A DNA stretch of 64,000 nt from Pseudomonas synxantha (GTDB taxonomy: Bacteria; Pseudomonadota; Gammaproteobacteria; Pseudomonadales; Pseudomonadaceae), in NCBI RefSeq assembly GCF_900105675.1, contig NZ_LT629786.1, positions 2,108,001 to 2,172,000 on the forward strand, written 5' to 3'. Positions 42,953 to 53,300 of the stretch are shown piece by piece. A program made the position numbers and the translations under genes. The notes under the pieces are model-generated. The model was not told the origin of the DNA and did not search any database. It saw only the letters and a list, made by a program, of their open reading frames with translations. Within the stretch, counting starts at the first letter, position 1. Every line of letters begins with the position of its first letter.

Positions 42953-43828
42953 TCAGAACACATGGACCAGGCGCAACAATGCCTCGGTCCCGGCATAGCC
43001 GTTGGAGGCCGCGACGTTTTGCGAAAGGCTGACCATCAGTTGGTTCTGTGGGTCGAGCCAATGCCCGAATTCGAAGCCAAGTTGGGTGTAGCGCCTGTGG
43101 GTGTTGTCGATACGGCGATGGTCAATGCGCAGCGCACCGCCGTCGGCCTGGATCAGGCGCAGCGCCCCATAAGTGGCGGCGCTGAAGTCGTAGGAGGCAA
43201 AGGCTTGCAGGCGATACAGCGGGTCTTGCTTGAGCTCGCTGCCGAAGTAGTCATCATTCCTGGCATAAAGCTGGGCTTCGAGGTTGGCTTCCAGCACCCA
43301 TTTGTCGCCAACGCCCTGGGTATAGTTGTAGACAAATGTGACGCCCCAACGGTTGGTGCCGGGGGACACGTCCGGGTTTTGGCTGTGGTATTGGCCTACC
43401 GGCACGGTGATCAGACTCAACAGACCGCTGTAGGTGCGCGAGGCCGGATCGTTAAGGAAAAACACCGTGCCGCCTATCTGCGGGTCGCCCAAGCCGCGTT
43501 CACCGGTCCGTTGCTCGGCGCCGGGCAATCGCGCCGTGATGTCGACAAAGGGCAGGATTAATTGTGGCGTGCACAACGTGCCGCAGGCGTCGGTGAAATA
43601 CACCTGGCGGTAAGCCACGGCGTTGACCTTGAGGTCGGCCTTGCCGGTGCTGTCGGCGGGGCCGTGGAAATTCCCGGCACGGGTCGCAGGCAGGTACAGC
43701 ACCCCCAGGTTGGTGCCCGGCGGGGCGGCGAAAAAATCCCGGGCGTTGAGGTCGGCAGCCTGGCTGTCGAGGCCGAGCAAGGTGCCACTGAGCAGCACCG
43801 TCAGGTTACGTAGGCGTGTGTGAGTCAT
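42953..43828 (-). CDS. outer-membrane channel-like protein (MetA/phenol-degradation type)
   Basis: A 291-aa exported beta-barrel-like protein. Signal peptide MTHTRLRNLTVLLSGTLLGLDSQA, then ADLNARDFFAAPPGTNLGVLYLP and repeated amphipathic strands ending with LLRLVHVF, an aromatic C-terminus as in outer-membrane barrels. The pattern (APPGTN, LPFVDITARLPG, VPVGQYH, GTNRWGVTFVYNYT) matches the Phenol_MetA_deg family of transporters seen next to aromatic or amine catabolism genes. Upstream partner of the MFS gene (22 bp). Confidence 0.85.
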   Translation of the reverse strand: MTHTRLRNLTVLLSGTLLGLDSQAADLNARDFFAAPPGTNLGVLYLPATRAGNFHGPADSTGKADLKVNAVAYRQVYFTDACGTLCTPQLILPFVDITARLPGAEQRTGERGLGDPQIGGTVFFLNDPASRTYSGLLSLITVPVGQYHSQNPDVSPGTNRWGVTFVYNYTQGVGDKWVLEANLEAQLYARNDDYFGSELKQDPLYRLQAFASYDFSAATYGALRLIQADGGALRIDHRRIDNTHRRYTQLGFEFGHWLDPQNQLMVSLSQNVAASNGYAGTEALLRLVHVF

Positions 43829-43926
43829 GGCAAGGTGTCTCATGTATTGGGAGGCCGAAAACTGGGCAACAACAGCCCGTGATCGTGAAAAACGACCCTG
43901 GTAGAACCGCGAGATAGGGGCGGGGA

Positions 43927-44898
43927 TCAGTCCGGCGGGGCGTGCATCAAGTGCGCGATGCGCGCTTTGTCCTTGACCCCGAGCTTGGTGTAGATGGTGC
44001 GAATATGATGGCGCACGGTATTGGGCGAGAGGCCGAGGTCGCGAGCGACTTCCTTATAGGTCTTGCCCTCGCCAAACCCTTGGGCCACGTCGTTTTCCCG
44101 CGGGCTGAGCTGGGGCAGGGCGCGGTTGATGCGCGCCGCCAACAGCAATTGGTCGCCCACTGTCGAAACCTGGAGATGAATGCGCTTGCCGTCATGCCCG
44201 TGCTCATCCAGCGGCACCGGCAGGGTGGGGCCGCTCCAGCGTGGCCATTCGCTGAGCAGCAGATCGATAAAGCCGCGCTCGGCGCATTGCAGCACTCCCC
44301 GGGGATCGCATACGGCCAGGGCTAGGTTGCGCGGGCTGGTGAGGGTTTCACGCATGGCCACCAAGGTGCGGATCTGATTCGCCGAGACAGCCGCGACCAA
44401 GTGCAGCATCAGGTTGTTGAGCAACAGGCAATCATGGGCGCTGAACCGCGGCGCTCCAGGTGTGCGGTAAAGAGTCAGGTGGTCACTGAGGTGGGTTTGC
44501 GGGTCGATATGGATAACGCACAACAGCTCACCAAGGCCGTGGCGTTGGCCCAGCCAATTCAACGCGGCGCCGTTGGCAGGGTCACGCATATCAATGATCA
44601 CTGCTTGACCAGGCTTGGCATGCACCTGCGCAACAGTGACGTCCAGATGGCGGATCGACTGCCAGTCCGCCAGATAGCCCGGTGGCAAATGGTGCAGGTA
44701 GCTGCTGTGCTCTTCCGGCAAACCGTCGATCACCGCTGCGCGGCCCCACCAGGCGCTATCGAACGCCAGCAACTGGCTTAGCCGCCTCAAGGCGTGGTGC
44801 TGAAAATGCTCGATGTCCTGATGCTGGGCCAGGCGCTGCAGGTCCAGGGTCAGGGTGCTGAAGGCCTGCAACAGGCCAAGGGGATCAAGGCGACTCAT
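43927..44898 (-). CDS. LuxR-family transcriptional regulator
   Basis: A 323-aa regulator with a C-terminal LuxR HTH at ~255-320 (QLSPRENDVAQGFGEGKTYKEVARDLGLSPNTVRHHI). The N-terminal ~240 residues look GAF-like but have no autoinducer-domain motifs. AGAGGAA precedes the ATG. It lies upstream of, and on the same strand as, the channel-MFS-deacetylase genes (98-bp gap), so it is a probable regulator of that unit. Confidence 0.9.
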   Translation of the reverse strand: MSRLDPLGLLQAFSTLTLDLQRLAQHQDIEHFQHHALRRLSQLLAFDSAWWGRAAVIDGLPEEHSSYLHHLPPGYLADWQSIRHLDVTVAQVHAKPGQAVIIDMRDPANGAALNWLGQRHGLGELLCVIHIDPQTHLSDHLTLYRTPGAPRFSAHDCLLLNNLMLHLVAAVSANQIRTLVAMRETLTSPRNLALAVCDPRGVLQCAERGFIDLLLSEWPRWSGPTLPVPLDEHGHDGKRIHLQVSTVGDQLLLAARINRALPQLSPRENDVAQGFGEGKTYKEVARDLGLSPNTVRHHIRTIYTKLGVKDKARIAHLMHAPPD

Positions 44899-45126
44899 GG
44901 ATATTCCTCTGTGGGACTATTTTTGTTGTTCTCGTCACAGGGTGAAGGCCACAACCTTGGTTAGAGGTGGCAGGGCCTGGGCTGAGTATCGGTGCTGTCA
45001 GGTTTGATCGCCATCGTTCAGATGCAGGAGGGTGCGGTTGACGATGTGGGAAAGCTCTGGGCTCGTCAGACGTACAGTTTTGCTTCTACACTGGCCGGCC
45101 ACTTGTCTTTCATAGGATGAAACGCA

Positions 45127-45639
45127 ATGCACACACCTGAACCCCATATCGTGATCCAGCGCTTTACCGAGGCCCACCTTGAGGGCGTCGCCGCGCTCTA
45201 CAACGAACCGGCCGTGTGCCGTCAGGTGCTGCAAATGCCTTTCCAGTCAGTTGAAACCTGGCGCAAACGCCTGGTGATGGATAATGAGCGGCGGCTACAG
45301 TTGGTAGCATTGCATGGCGGTGAGGTCATTGGTCAGCTGGGGCTGGAGCAGTACCTGCGCGTACGCCAGAGTCATGTGGGTTCGTTTGGCATGGGCGTGG
45401 CGACTGCCTGGCAGGGCAAGGGTGTAGGCTCTCGGCTGTTGACTGCTGCGCTGGATGTGGCCGACAACTGGATGAACCTGCACCGCGTGGAACTGACGGT
45501 CTACGCCGACAACGAGGCGGCGCATAACCTTTATCGCAAGTTCGGCTTCGAAGTGGAGGGGACGTTGCGCGATTACGCCCTGCGTGACGGTGTGTTTGTA
45601 GACACCCTGAGCATGGCGCGCCTGCGCAAGTCGGCTTAA
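45127..45639 (+). CDS. GNAT-family N-acetyltransferase (YhhY/RimL-like)
   Basis: A 170-aa acetyltransferase. Acetyl-CoA-binding motif GMGVATAWQGKGVGSRLLTAAL (Q/R-x-x-G-x-G/A type) and the C-terminal HRVELTVYADNEAAHNLYRKFGF are complete. Similar in layout to E. coli YhhY, which acetylates amino acids. Substrate unknown. Overlaps the convergent racemase end by 4 bp. Confidence 0.92.
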   Translation: MHTPEPHIVIQRFTEAHLEGVAALYNEPAVCRQVLQMPFQSVETWRKRLVMDNERRLQLVALHGGEVIGQLGLEQYLRVRQSHVGSFGMGVATAWQGKGVGSRLLTAALDVADNWMNLHRVELTVYADNEAAHNLYRKFGFEVEGTLRDYALRDGVFVDTLSMARLRKSA

Positions 45640-46328
45640 TCCGCTAGAGCAAACGCCACCGCAGCCTGCGCATGCAGTGCGGTGCTGTCCAGCAATGGCA
45701 GGTCGCTGTGTTCGGGCTGGATCAGCAGGCAGATTTCCGTACAGCCCAGGATGATTGCCTGGGCGCCACGAGCGGCCAGGCCTTTGATCACGCGCTGATA
45801 CACTCGGCGAGAGGCTTCACTGATGACGCCCACGCACAACTCTTCATAGATGATTCGATGCACCTCCTTGCGCTCATCCGCATCCGGTACCAGCACGGTC
45901 AGGCCCTGGGCGGCGAGGCGGGACTTGAGAAAGTCCTGCTCCATCGTAAATGCGGTGCCAAGCAAACCTACCGTCAAGGTTCCGGCCCCCACGGCCGCGC
46001 CCGCCGTGGCATCGGCAATATGCAGGAATGGAATCGACACCGCCGCTTCAATGCGCGGCGCCACCAAGTGCATGGTGTTGGTACACAGCACCACGCACTC
46101 GGCGCCCCCGGCCTGCAAACGGCGCGCGGCGTCTTCCAGGATCAGCGCGGTATCGTCCCAGCGTCCGGCATGCTGGGCCTGCTCCACCGGGCCGAAGTCC
46201 ACGCTGTACATCAGGATCTGGGCCGAACGCAGCGGGCCGAGCTGGTCGCGCACGCGCTGGTTGATGATGCGGTAATACTCGGCGCTGGACTCCCAGCTCA
46301 TGCCGCCGATAAGGCCGATGGTGCGCAT
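45636..46328 (-). CDS. aspartate/glutamate racemase family protein (YgeA-like)
   Basis: A 230-aa PLP-independent amino-acid racemase. IGLIGGMSWESSAEYYRIIN at the N-terminus is the YgeA-type signature, with the two catalytic cysteines in LCTNTMH (Cys82) and ILGCTEIC (Cys196). Broad-specificity racemases of this type make D-amino acids such as D-homoserine. Single gene, convergent with the acetyltransferase. Confidence 0.92.
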   Translation of the reverse strand: MRTIGLIGGMSWESSAEYYRIINQRVRDQLGPLRSAQILMYSVDFGPVEQAQHAGRWDDTALILEDAARRLQAGGAECVVLCTNTMHLVAPRIEAAVSIPFLHIADATAGAAVGAGTLTVGLLGTAFTMEQDFLKSRLAAQGLTVLVPDADERKEVHRIIYEELCVGVISEASRRVYQRVIKGLAARGAQAIILGCTEICLLIQPEHSDLPLLDSTALHAQAAVAFALAD

Positions 46329-46373
46329 CTGATACTCCAGGACAAGGGATGTGGCTTCACCTTACCCATTGAA

Positions 46374-46543
46374 GGCCGGTTGGTCACAGGCAGTTGCCAG
46401 CAAATTCACCGGAGCAGTTCAACTACGCCTGTCAGATCGCAGATGTGTCCACAAAAGGTGCTCTGCGCTGGGCTCCGGGCTTCAAGCCCATCGAACGGGG
46501 CTTCCTCAACCGCTGCCCTGAGCAACTGGAGGTTGTACTGTGA
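46374..46543 (+). pseudogene. C-terminal remnant of an unidentified gene
   Basis: An open frame of about 55 codons with no start, ending ...PGFKPIERGFLNRCPEQLEV VL at TGA 46541-46543. The stop overlaps the GTG of the idi-like remnant (GTGA), the hallmark of a coupled operon pair, so it is probably the 3' end of the gene once upstream of idi. Family not recognised. Confidence 0.4.
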
Positions 46544-46794
46544 CCACGACCGACATCGACACCCGATTCCTGACCGATATTCCTGGCATTCGGGTGATGA
46601 CCCACAATGCGCAAATCGGAGTGTGTGATAAACGCGAGGCACACCTGGGCGTGGGCCGTCTGCATCGTGCATTTTCGGTGCATCTGATCGATAGCCAGGG
46701 GCGTCATCTGCTTCAGCGTCGCGCAGCCGGTAAAATGCGTCGCCTTCTATCGGAGCACCCTTCGTTCGATACACCTGCCTTACATTCCCTTTGA
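46540..46794 (+). pseudogene. idi: truncated isopentenyl-diphosphate isomerase (type I) remnant
   Basis: An 84-aa frame from GTG. Residues ~20-66 (HNAQIGVCDKREAHLGVGRL, then HRAFSVHLIDSQGRHLLQRR AAGKM) match the N-terminal part of type I IDI (in E. coli LLNAQG...LHLAFSSWLF...LLVTRRA). After GKM the likeness stops, and the NUDIX box with WTNxxCxHP is absent, so the enzyme cannot be active. Full IDI is about 180 aa. It marks a deleted isoprenoid or carotenoid-type operon. The identification is by eye. Confidence 0.6.
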
Positions 46795-46882
46795 GGCCTG
46801 GGCTGATGTTTAGCCATACGCCAGGCCGCGGCATCTGCCATGATCACGCTTCGCAACCTGGCTCACCCAAAGGAAATCCGCA

Positions 46883-47377
46883 ATGGACGATGTACAGCAA
46901 CTAGGCGAGATGCTTCGTCACTACGCCGATAGCGAAGCGCATAAAAAACAGCAATTTGACCTGCAGTCGGCGCGTTGGGCGCAGAAGCTCGGTGAGTTGT
47001 TCCAGCAGATCGAACAATGGCTGGAGCCAGTAAAGACTGTGGGTTTGCTGGAAGTACAGCGTGAGGCCTACACCGCCAGCGGCCCGAGCGTGCCGGTGGA
47101 GAGTTCGCCCTTCAAGAGCGAAAAACTCAGCGTGCATATCACCGGCAAAAGCGTTGAGTTCGTGCCGGACGTCATGGGCGCCGGCGGTTTGATTTCGGTA
47201 GCGGTAATGGGGCTCACCGCTGCGCGCCATGGCAGCGTGTCGTTGGTACTGCCGGCCGATAAGAACGATTGGCTGTGGAAGAAAACCAACGGCCTCAAAG
47301 ACCCCGACACCTTCGGTTTCGATGCCAACTTCCTGGCCTCGCAGTTGCAGAGCCTGATCCCACGCGAGCGAGCCTGA
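46883..47377 (+). CDS. conserved-type hypothetical protein
   Basis: A 164-aa soluble protein starting MDDVQQLGEMLRHYADSEAHKKQQFDLQSARWAQKLGELF, with an N-terminal helical part and a C-terminal half with beta character (LSVHITGKSVEFVPDVMGAGG, VSLVLPADKNDWLWKK). AAAGGAAAT before the ATG is a good ribosome site. No signal peptide, no membrane segment, no recognised family. A single gene between the idi remnant and a lipoprotein. Confidence 0.75.
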   Translation: MDDVQQLGEMLRHYADSEAHKKQQFDLQSARWAQKLGELFQQIEQWLEPVKTVGLLEVQREAYTASGPSVPVESSPFKSEKLSVHITGKSVEFVPDVMGAGGLISVAVMGLTAARHGSVSLVLPADKNDWLWKKTNGLKDPDTFGFDANFLASQLQSLIPRERA

Positions 47378-47502
47378 CCTGCACGCTTTAATCGCAGGTA
47401 AATAACTCATGGCTGGCGGCGCGTTAAATTAGGTGTATTTGCCAAGCATTGGCTATACCTACAACTCATTCATCACGATGATGGTCGCCAGGGAGTTCCA
47501 CG

Positions 47503-48174
47503 ATGAAGCTAGGGCTATTGATCAGCACGCTGTGCGTCGCCTCACTCGGCATGGCCGGTTGCGCGAGCAAGGTGCCGCAACCGGACGAGTATTCAGGGTT
47601 CCTTTCCAGCTACAGCCAGCTCAAGGAGGCCAAGTCACCGTCGGGGGCGGAGGTGATGCGCTGGGTTGATCCGCAACTGGACCTGAGCCGGTACACCTCG
47701 GTGTATATCGAACCCACCCAGTTCTACCCCAAGCCCCAGGCCACCACGAAGATTCCAGACAGCACCCTGCGTGGTATCAACGATTACTTCAACCAGGCCC
47801 TCAAACGCGAGCTGGCCAAGTCGCTGCCCTTGGCCAACGCTCCCGGCCCCGGGGTGATGGTGGTGCGTGCGGCGATCACCGCCGTCAGCAGCAAGACCGA
47901 AGGCCTCAAACCCTATGAGTTCGTACCCGTGGCCCTGGTTGCGGCTGCGGTGAGTACCGGCACCGGGATTCGTGACCAGGAAACCACCTTGGGCACCGAG
48001 GCGCAGTTCCTCGATGGCGCCAGCAATAAAGTGGTGGCCCAAGTAGTGCGCAAAGGCACCGGCAAGCCATTGGCCAATGACTCGCAGGTGATGAAGGCCG
48101 ACGATGTGAAAAGCGTGATTGATGGCTGGGCCTCGGACCTGCATCAATCCTACCTGCGCCTGAAAAAGCGCTGA
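47503..48174 (+). CDS. DUF3313-type lipoprotein
   Basis: A 223-aa protein with lipoprotein signal MKLGLLISTLCVASLGMAGC (lipobox MAGC, Cys20), followed by ASKVPQPDEYSGFLSSYSQL and the DUF3313 pattern (VYIEPTQFYP, YFNQALKRELAKSLPLA, VRAAITAV). Predicted outer- or inner-membrane-anchored periplasmic lipoprotein. Function unknown. Good AGGGAGTT ribosome site. Convergent with the DUF1254 gene. Confidence 0.88.
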   Translation: MKLGLLISTLCVASLGMAGCASKVPQPDEYSGFLSSYSQLKEAKSPSGAEVMRWVDPQLDLSRYTSVYIEPTQFYPKPQATTKIPDSTLRGINDYFNQALKRELAKSLPLANAPGPGVMVVRAAITAVSSKTEGLKPYEFVPVALVAAAVSTGTGIRDQETTLGTEAQFLDGASNKVVAQVVRKGTGKPLANDSQVMKADDVKSVIDGWASDLHQSYLRLKKR

Positions 48175-48192
48175 CCCAGCCGGCCCGTGGTG

Positions 48193-49593
48193 TTACTTCA
48201 GCGGTGTCAGCGGGGGCAGCTTCCACTGGCCGTTACCCACCTCGGGCTTAGGCAGGTAGATGCGCAAGATCGCATAGAACGGGCCGGGCGGTGCCGGCAA
48301 CCAATTGCTCTGTTCCGCCTTCGGCGGCTCGTGGTGTTGCAACGCCAGGGTCAGCCCACCGTCGGCGTCGCGCTTGAGAGCCGGTAGCATCCGCGAGTTG
48401 ATCAGGTAACGCTTCTTGTGGTTGGGCACCAGCAGTTTGGTCTTGCTGTCATACATCGTCAGCGACCAGAACGCATCGGCCGGTGGCAACTGATCTTTGG
48501 CGAAGTGCACGGTATAGCTGTGGCGCGCACCATTGGCTGGCTTGCCTTCGCTGTCGAGAAGGTAGGTCAGGTAAGCGGCTTCATCGCTGGAGTTGCCGAA
48601 CATGCCCATTTCGGCACCGGCGTAACGGTACAGGTAGTTGTTTTGCAGGCGGTCGCGACTGCCGTACAAGTCACCGTGGGCCACCTGGTGGGTGTCGACC
48701 TTGTCCTTCTTGAGCGCGGCAAATTCGGCGCGGCCATCGGCAATACCTTCCTCCAAGGCCTTGCGCTGTTCGGCGGTCAACTGGTTGACCTTGAAAGGCG
48801 CGCCCGGGGCGACACCGATCTTGGCGAAGCGTGCCAGCAGGTCTTTTTCGCTGTCCTGGGGCGCAGCGAAGGCCAGCATGAAGTTCAGGTAGCGAAACAA
48901 TTGCGGGCCTTCAGTCATAGTCGCCGTTGGCTTGGGCCATTCGATCTTCGGCACTTTGGGCGGGGCAGGCTGCTTCACATAACTGCTCAGCGGCTGGACT
49001 TTGTAGCCGCTCTGGATCTGTTTGACCTTGCCCAGGTCCTTGTCATCAAACAGCTGCGTGCGGTACAGGGCATAGGCGATATTGCTTTCGCTGTAGACCA
49101 CGCGGTCGATGTCCACCGGTTGCTGACCTTTCCAGTCAGGCCCGGCGACCATGTAGTGGCCGCCGTTGTTACCGGTGCTGCGGGTGCCCAGGTAGGCAAA
49201 GTTCTGGGTATAGAGGTCGATCAACTGCACCGAGTAGTAGCGGTTGTCTTCGATCTTGGGCAGGGTCAGTACCAGAGGCTCTTTGCGCAGGTCCATCCAC
49301 ACGAACGAATAGGGGGTGTCGGAGTTCGGACTCGCGAACGCCGCGTCCTTGGGAGTGAACGCCTGGGCGTAGTTGCCAATATGGTTGAACGGTGCCTTGA
49401 AGTTGGCACCGCCCTTATCAACGGCCTGGGTGTAGAGCGTCTTGTACATCTGCACCACCGGGAACCCGTACAGGTACGCTTCCTTGGCGATGGCACGTGC
49501 TTCACTGGGGCTGGCGGTGAAGTCGGCCCAGGCGCCGGTACTGATGACTATCGAGAGGCTCGCCAACAGCAGGCGCGTCGGTTTTCCAATCAT
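48193..49593 (-). CDS. DUF1254/DUF1214 domain exported protein
   Basis: A 466-aa protein with signal peptide MIGKPTRLLLASLSIVISTGAWA, a DUF1254 part (ARAIAKEAYLYGFPVVQMYK, FASPNSDTPYSFVWMDL, PKIEDNRYYSVQLIDLYTQN) and a C-terminal DUF1214 part (YTVHFAKDQLPPADAFWSLT MYD). The PNxDTxYS motif and overall order are those of the family, which is widespread in soil bacteria and of unknown role. The start was set at the signal peptide. Monocistronic. Confidence 0.92.
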   Translation of the reverse strand: MIGKPTRLLLASLSIVISTGAWADFTASPSEARAIAKEAYLYGFPVVQMYKTLYTQAVDKGGANFKAPFNHIGNYAQAFTPKDAAFASPNSDTPYSFVWMDLRKEPLVLTLPKIEDNRYYSVQLIDLYTQNFAYLGTRSTGNNGGHYMVAGPDWKGQQPVDIDRVVYSESNIAYALYRTQLFDDKDLGKVKQIQSGYKVQPLSSYVKQPAPPKVPKIEWPKPTATMTEGPQLFRYLNFMLAFAAPQDSEKDLLARFAKIGVAPGAPFKVNQLTAEQRKALEEGIADGRAEFAALKKDKVDTHQVAHGDLYGSRDRLQNNYLYRYAGAEMGMFGNSSDEAAYLTYLLDSEGKPANGARHSYTVHFAKDQLPPADAFWSLTMYDSKTKLLVPNHKKRYLINSRMLPALKRDADGGLTLALQHHEPPKAEQSNWLPAPPGPFYAILRIYLPKPEVGNGQWKLPPLTPLK

Positions 49594-49746
49594 GTTGTAG
49601 CGTCCTTCCAGAGTGCTTTTAAGGGGGCGTGGGGGCAAGGCGCTGAGTTTCCAGTTTTATTGGCCGCACGTCACGTTAATCCCTGCGACGCTTTTCAGCC
49701 TCGTCGGGTGCTTACTCACAGAAGGTCGGGGGTTGTAAGGGAGAAA

Positions 49747-50112
49747 TCAGGCCCCGGGCAGCATGGATTTGACCTTGTCACGCAATTGATCAATCGAAAA
49801 CGGCTTGGCAATGACCTGCATCCCGGCCGGGACGTCGATGTTCTCGGCATAGCCACTGGCAAACAGGATGGGCAGGGCAGGCCGCAATGCACGGACCTTG
49901 TTCGCCAGTGCCTTGCCGTCCATGTCCGGAAGGCCGACATCGGTCATCATCAGGTCGATCACCTGCTCGGTGTTTTCTACGGCTGCGAGCGCCTCTGCAG
50001 CGTCAGCCGCCTCAACCACCTTGAACTCCAATTCTTCCAGTACATCGACGATCAGCATGCGCACGATGGCGTCGTCTTCGACTACGAGGATGGTGGAGGC
50101 GGCTGCGGACAT
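49747..50112 (-). CDS. single-domain response regulator (CheY-like)
   Basis: A 121-aa receiver domain and nothing else. Acidic pocket VVEDD (residues 11-14), phosphoacceptor Asp58 (LMMTDVGLPDMDG), and the conserved Lys in VIAKPFSI. The FASGYAE pattern is that of receivers partnered with PAS hybrid kinases. It is divergent from the large hybrid kinase gene (255-bp gap), so it may be part of the same relay. Confidence 0.93.
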   Translation of the reverse strand: MSAAASTILVVEDDAIVRMLIVDVLEELEFKVVEAADAAEALAAVENTEQVIDLMMTDVGLPDMDGKALANKVRALRPALPILFASGYAENIDVPAGMQVIAKPFSIDQLRDKVKSMLPGA

Positions 50113-50367
50113 GGCGGGTATTCCTGAAAAGTGAGAGCGTAGGGCTTAAAGGCAACTTGATTGTGAGTGACGGCAATGCCAGCAAGTTCCGAAGCAATTG
50201 ATGGCATTGTGAACGCTGGGCGGGCGAATGTCCCGCCAGCTAGCTGTTATGGCGTCCTTTTTGCCCGTCGCAGATGTTTCTTGCCCTCGTCGCCCGCAGA
50301 AAAATAGCGTTCAGGCGCCACTTTGGGGCAAACTCCCGGTTTTTCCGTACTTGGCCAAGGCATGCCC

Positions 50368-53300
50368 ATGACTCCCGCGTCGTCCGTCGATGAAAAGAGC
50401 TTCCGTACCCTGTTGAGCCGAAACGTGGCCCTACCCTTGGGTGTGGGCGTGCTCAGCGCGGTGTTTTTCGTCTGCCTGATTACCTATTTGCTCTCGGTGA
50501 TCCAGTGGGTCGAACACACCGACCGGGTTATCAATAACCTCAATGAGTCGTCCAAGCTGACGGTGGACCTGGAAACCGGCATGCGGGGTTTCCTGATCAC
50601 CGGCGACGAGCATTTCCTCGACCCCTATGAAGTGGCCAAGCCGCGGATCATTGCCGATCTGCGCAATCTGCAGGACCTGGTGGCGGACAATCCCCAGCAG
50701 GTCGACCGCCTCAAGCGTCTGGAAGCCTTGCAGGTCGAATGGAACAACTACGCCCAGTCGATGATTGATATGCAGCGCCAGAACGGCGACTACCGCAATG
50801 CGGTCAAGGCGGGCCGTGGCAAGCGCCTGACGGACGAAATTCGCAAGGAGTACGACGATGCGGTGGCGATGGAGCAGCAATTCCGTATCACCCGTAACGA
50901 AGAAGTCACTCGCACGACGGTGATCAGCGTCACCCTGTACCTGGTATTCGTACTGGGGTTGAGCGGCTTTCTTGCGTACATCGGCAGGAAAAATTTACTT
51001 TCTCTTTCAGAAAGTTACAGCGCAAATCTCGCGTCCCAACAGAAGATAGCGCGACGCCTCGAACGCCAAGCCTGGCTACGCAATGGGCAGACCGAGCTGG
51101 CCGAACAAGTCCTCGGCCAACTGACCCTGAATATGCTTGGGCGCAATATCCTGCAGTTTTTCGCCCAGTACATGGGCTCGGCCGTGGCGGCGCTGTATGT
51201 GCGCGAAGAACATGGTGGTCTCAAGCGCGTGGCTACTTATGGCTTCTCCCGCGAGCAGGAACGACAGGAGCAGTCGATCTACAGCGACGAAGGCATCGTT
51301 GGCCAAGCCGCCCAACAGGATCGCCTGATTCGCCTGGACGATGTGCCGGTGGATTACTTCAAGGTCAGCTCCGGCTTGGGCGAAGGCGCTACCCGCAGCG
51401 TGCTGGTGATGCCCACCAGCGACGACGACCGCGTCAATGGCGTGGTCGAGCTGGGCTTCCTGCGAGCGCTGGATGAGCGTGATGTCGAACTGTTGGAACT
51501 GATCGCCAGCAATATCGGCACCTCCATCGAAGCTGCCCGTTATCGCCAGCGTTTGCAGGAAGTGCTGGCCGAGACCCAGCAGCTCAATGAAGAGCTGCAA
51601 GTGCAGCAAGAAGAACTCAAGACCGCCAACGAAGAGTTGGAAGAACAGTCGCGTATCCTCAAGGAGTCCCAGGCCCACCTGGAAACCCAGCAGGCCGAGC
51701 TTGAACAGACCAACGAGCAACTGGCCGAACAGACCCAGACCCTGGCCGAGCAACGCGACGCCATGGACCGCAAGAACGTCGAACTGAACCAGGCCCAGCT
51801 CGAGCTGGAAGACCGCGCCGATGAGCTGCAGCGTTCCAGCAAATACAAGTCCGAATTCCTCGCCAACATGTCCCACGAGCTACGTACGCCCCTGAACAGC
51901 TCGCTGATCCTGGCCAAGCTGCTGGCGGAAAACCCCCAGGAAAACCTCAGCGCCGAACAGGTCAAGTTTGCCGAGTCGATCTACTCGGCCGGCAATGACT
52001 TGCTTAACCTGATCAACGACATCCTGGACATTTCCAAGGTCGAGGCCGGCAAACTGGAAGTGCGCCCGGAGAACTCCAGCGTGGTGCGGCTGGTGGACGG
52101 CCTGCGCGGCATGTTCGAACCGCTGGCGGCGGATCGCAAGCTGGGCTTCCAGGTGGATGTGCAGGAGGGCTCACCGACCCTGCTGTTTACCGATCGCCAG
52201 CGCCTGGAGCAGATCCTCAAGAACCTGTTGTCCAACGCGATCAAGTTCACCGAACAGGGCGAGGTCAGCCTGACGGTGTCCCGTGCGCCAGGGGAGGGCA
52301 TTGCCTTTACCGTGCGCGACTCCGGCATCGGCATTGCCCCGGACCAGCAGGAAAGTATCTTCGAAGCCTTCCGCCAGGCTGATGGCACCACCAATCGCCG
52401 TTACGGCGGCACCGGCCTGGGCCTGTCGATCTCCCGCGACCTGGCCACCTTGCTGGGCGGCTACATCAGCGTGACCAGCGAGCCGGGCAAGGGCAGCATC
52501 TTTACCCTGGTATTGCCTGAGCAATACGTGGAGCGTGAAGAAGACGCGGCACCTGTGGAGCAACCGCGTCAAGCGGTGGTCGTGCCGCCCCCCATGCCAG
52601 TTCGCGTTTCGCCCCTGCCGGTGGCCGACACCCAGCAGATTCCACGGTTTGCCGATGACCGCGAAAAAGCCCCGTTCAGCACCCGGTGCATCCTGGTGGT
52701 GGAGGACGAGCCGAACTTTGCGCGTATCCTGTTCGACCTGGCCCATGAGCTGGGTTACCACTGCCTGGTTGCCCATGGTGCCGACGAAGGCTACAGCCTC
52801 GCTGAGGAATACATCCCCGACGCGATCCTGCTGGACATGCGCCTGCCGGACCATTCCGGGTTGACGGTGCTGCAGCGTCTCAAGGAACACGCCAACACCC
52901 GCCACATTCCCGTGCATGTGATTTCCGTGGAAGATCGCGTCGAAGCCGCCATGCACATGGGCGCTATCGGCTATGCGGTCAAGCCCACCACCCGCGAAGA
53001 GCTCAAGGACGTGTTCGCGCGCCTGGAAGCCAAGCTGACCCAGAAGGTCAAGCGCGTACTGCTGGTGGAAGACGATGACCTGCAACGCGATAGCATTGCC
53101 CGCCTGATCGGCGACGATGACATCGAGATCACTGCCGTCGGCTTCGCTCAGGAGGCTCTCGACCTGCTGCGAACTAACGTCTACGACTGCATGATCATCG
53201 ACCTCAAGCTGCCGGACATGCTCGGCAACGAGCTGCTCAAGCGCATGGCCACCGAGGACATTTGCTCATTCCCGCCAGTGATCGTCTACACCGGGCGCAA

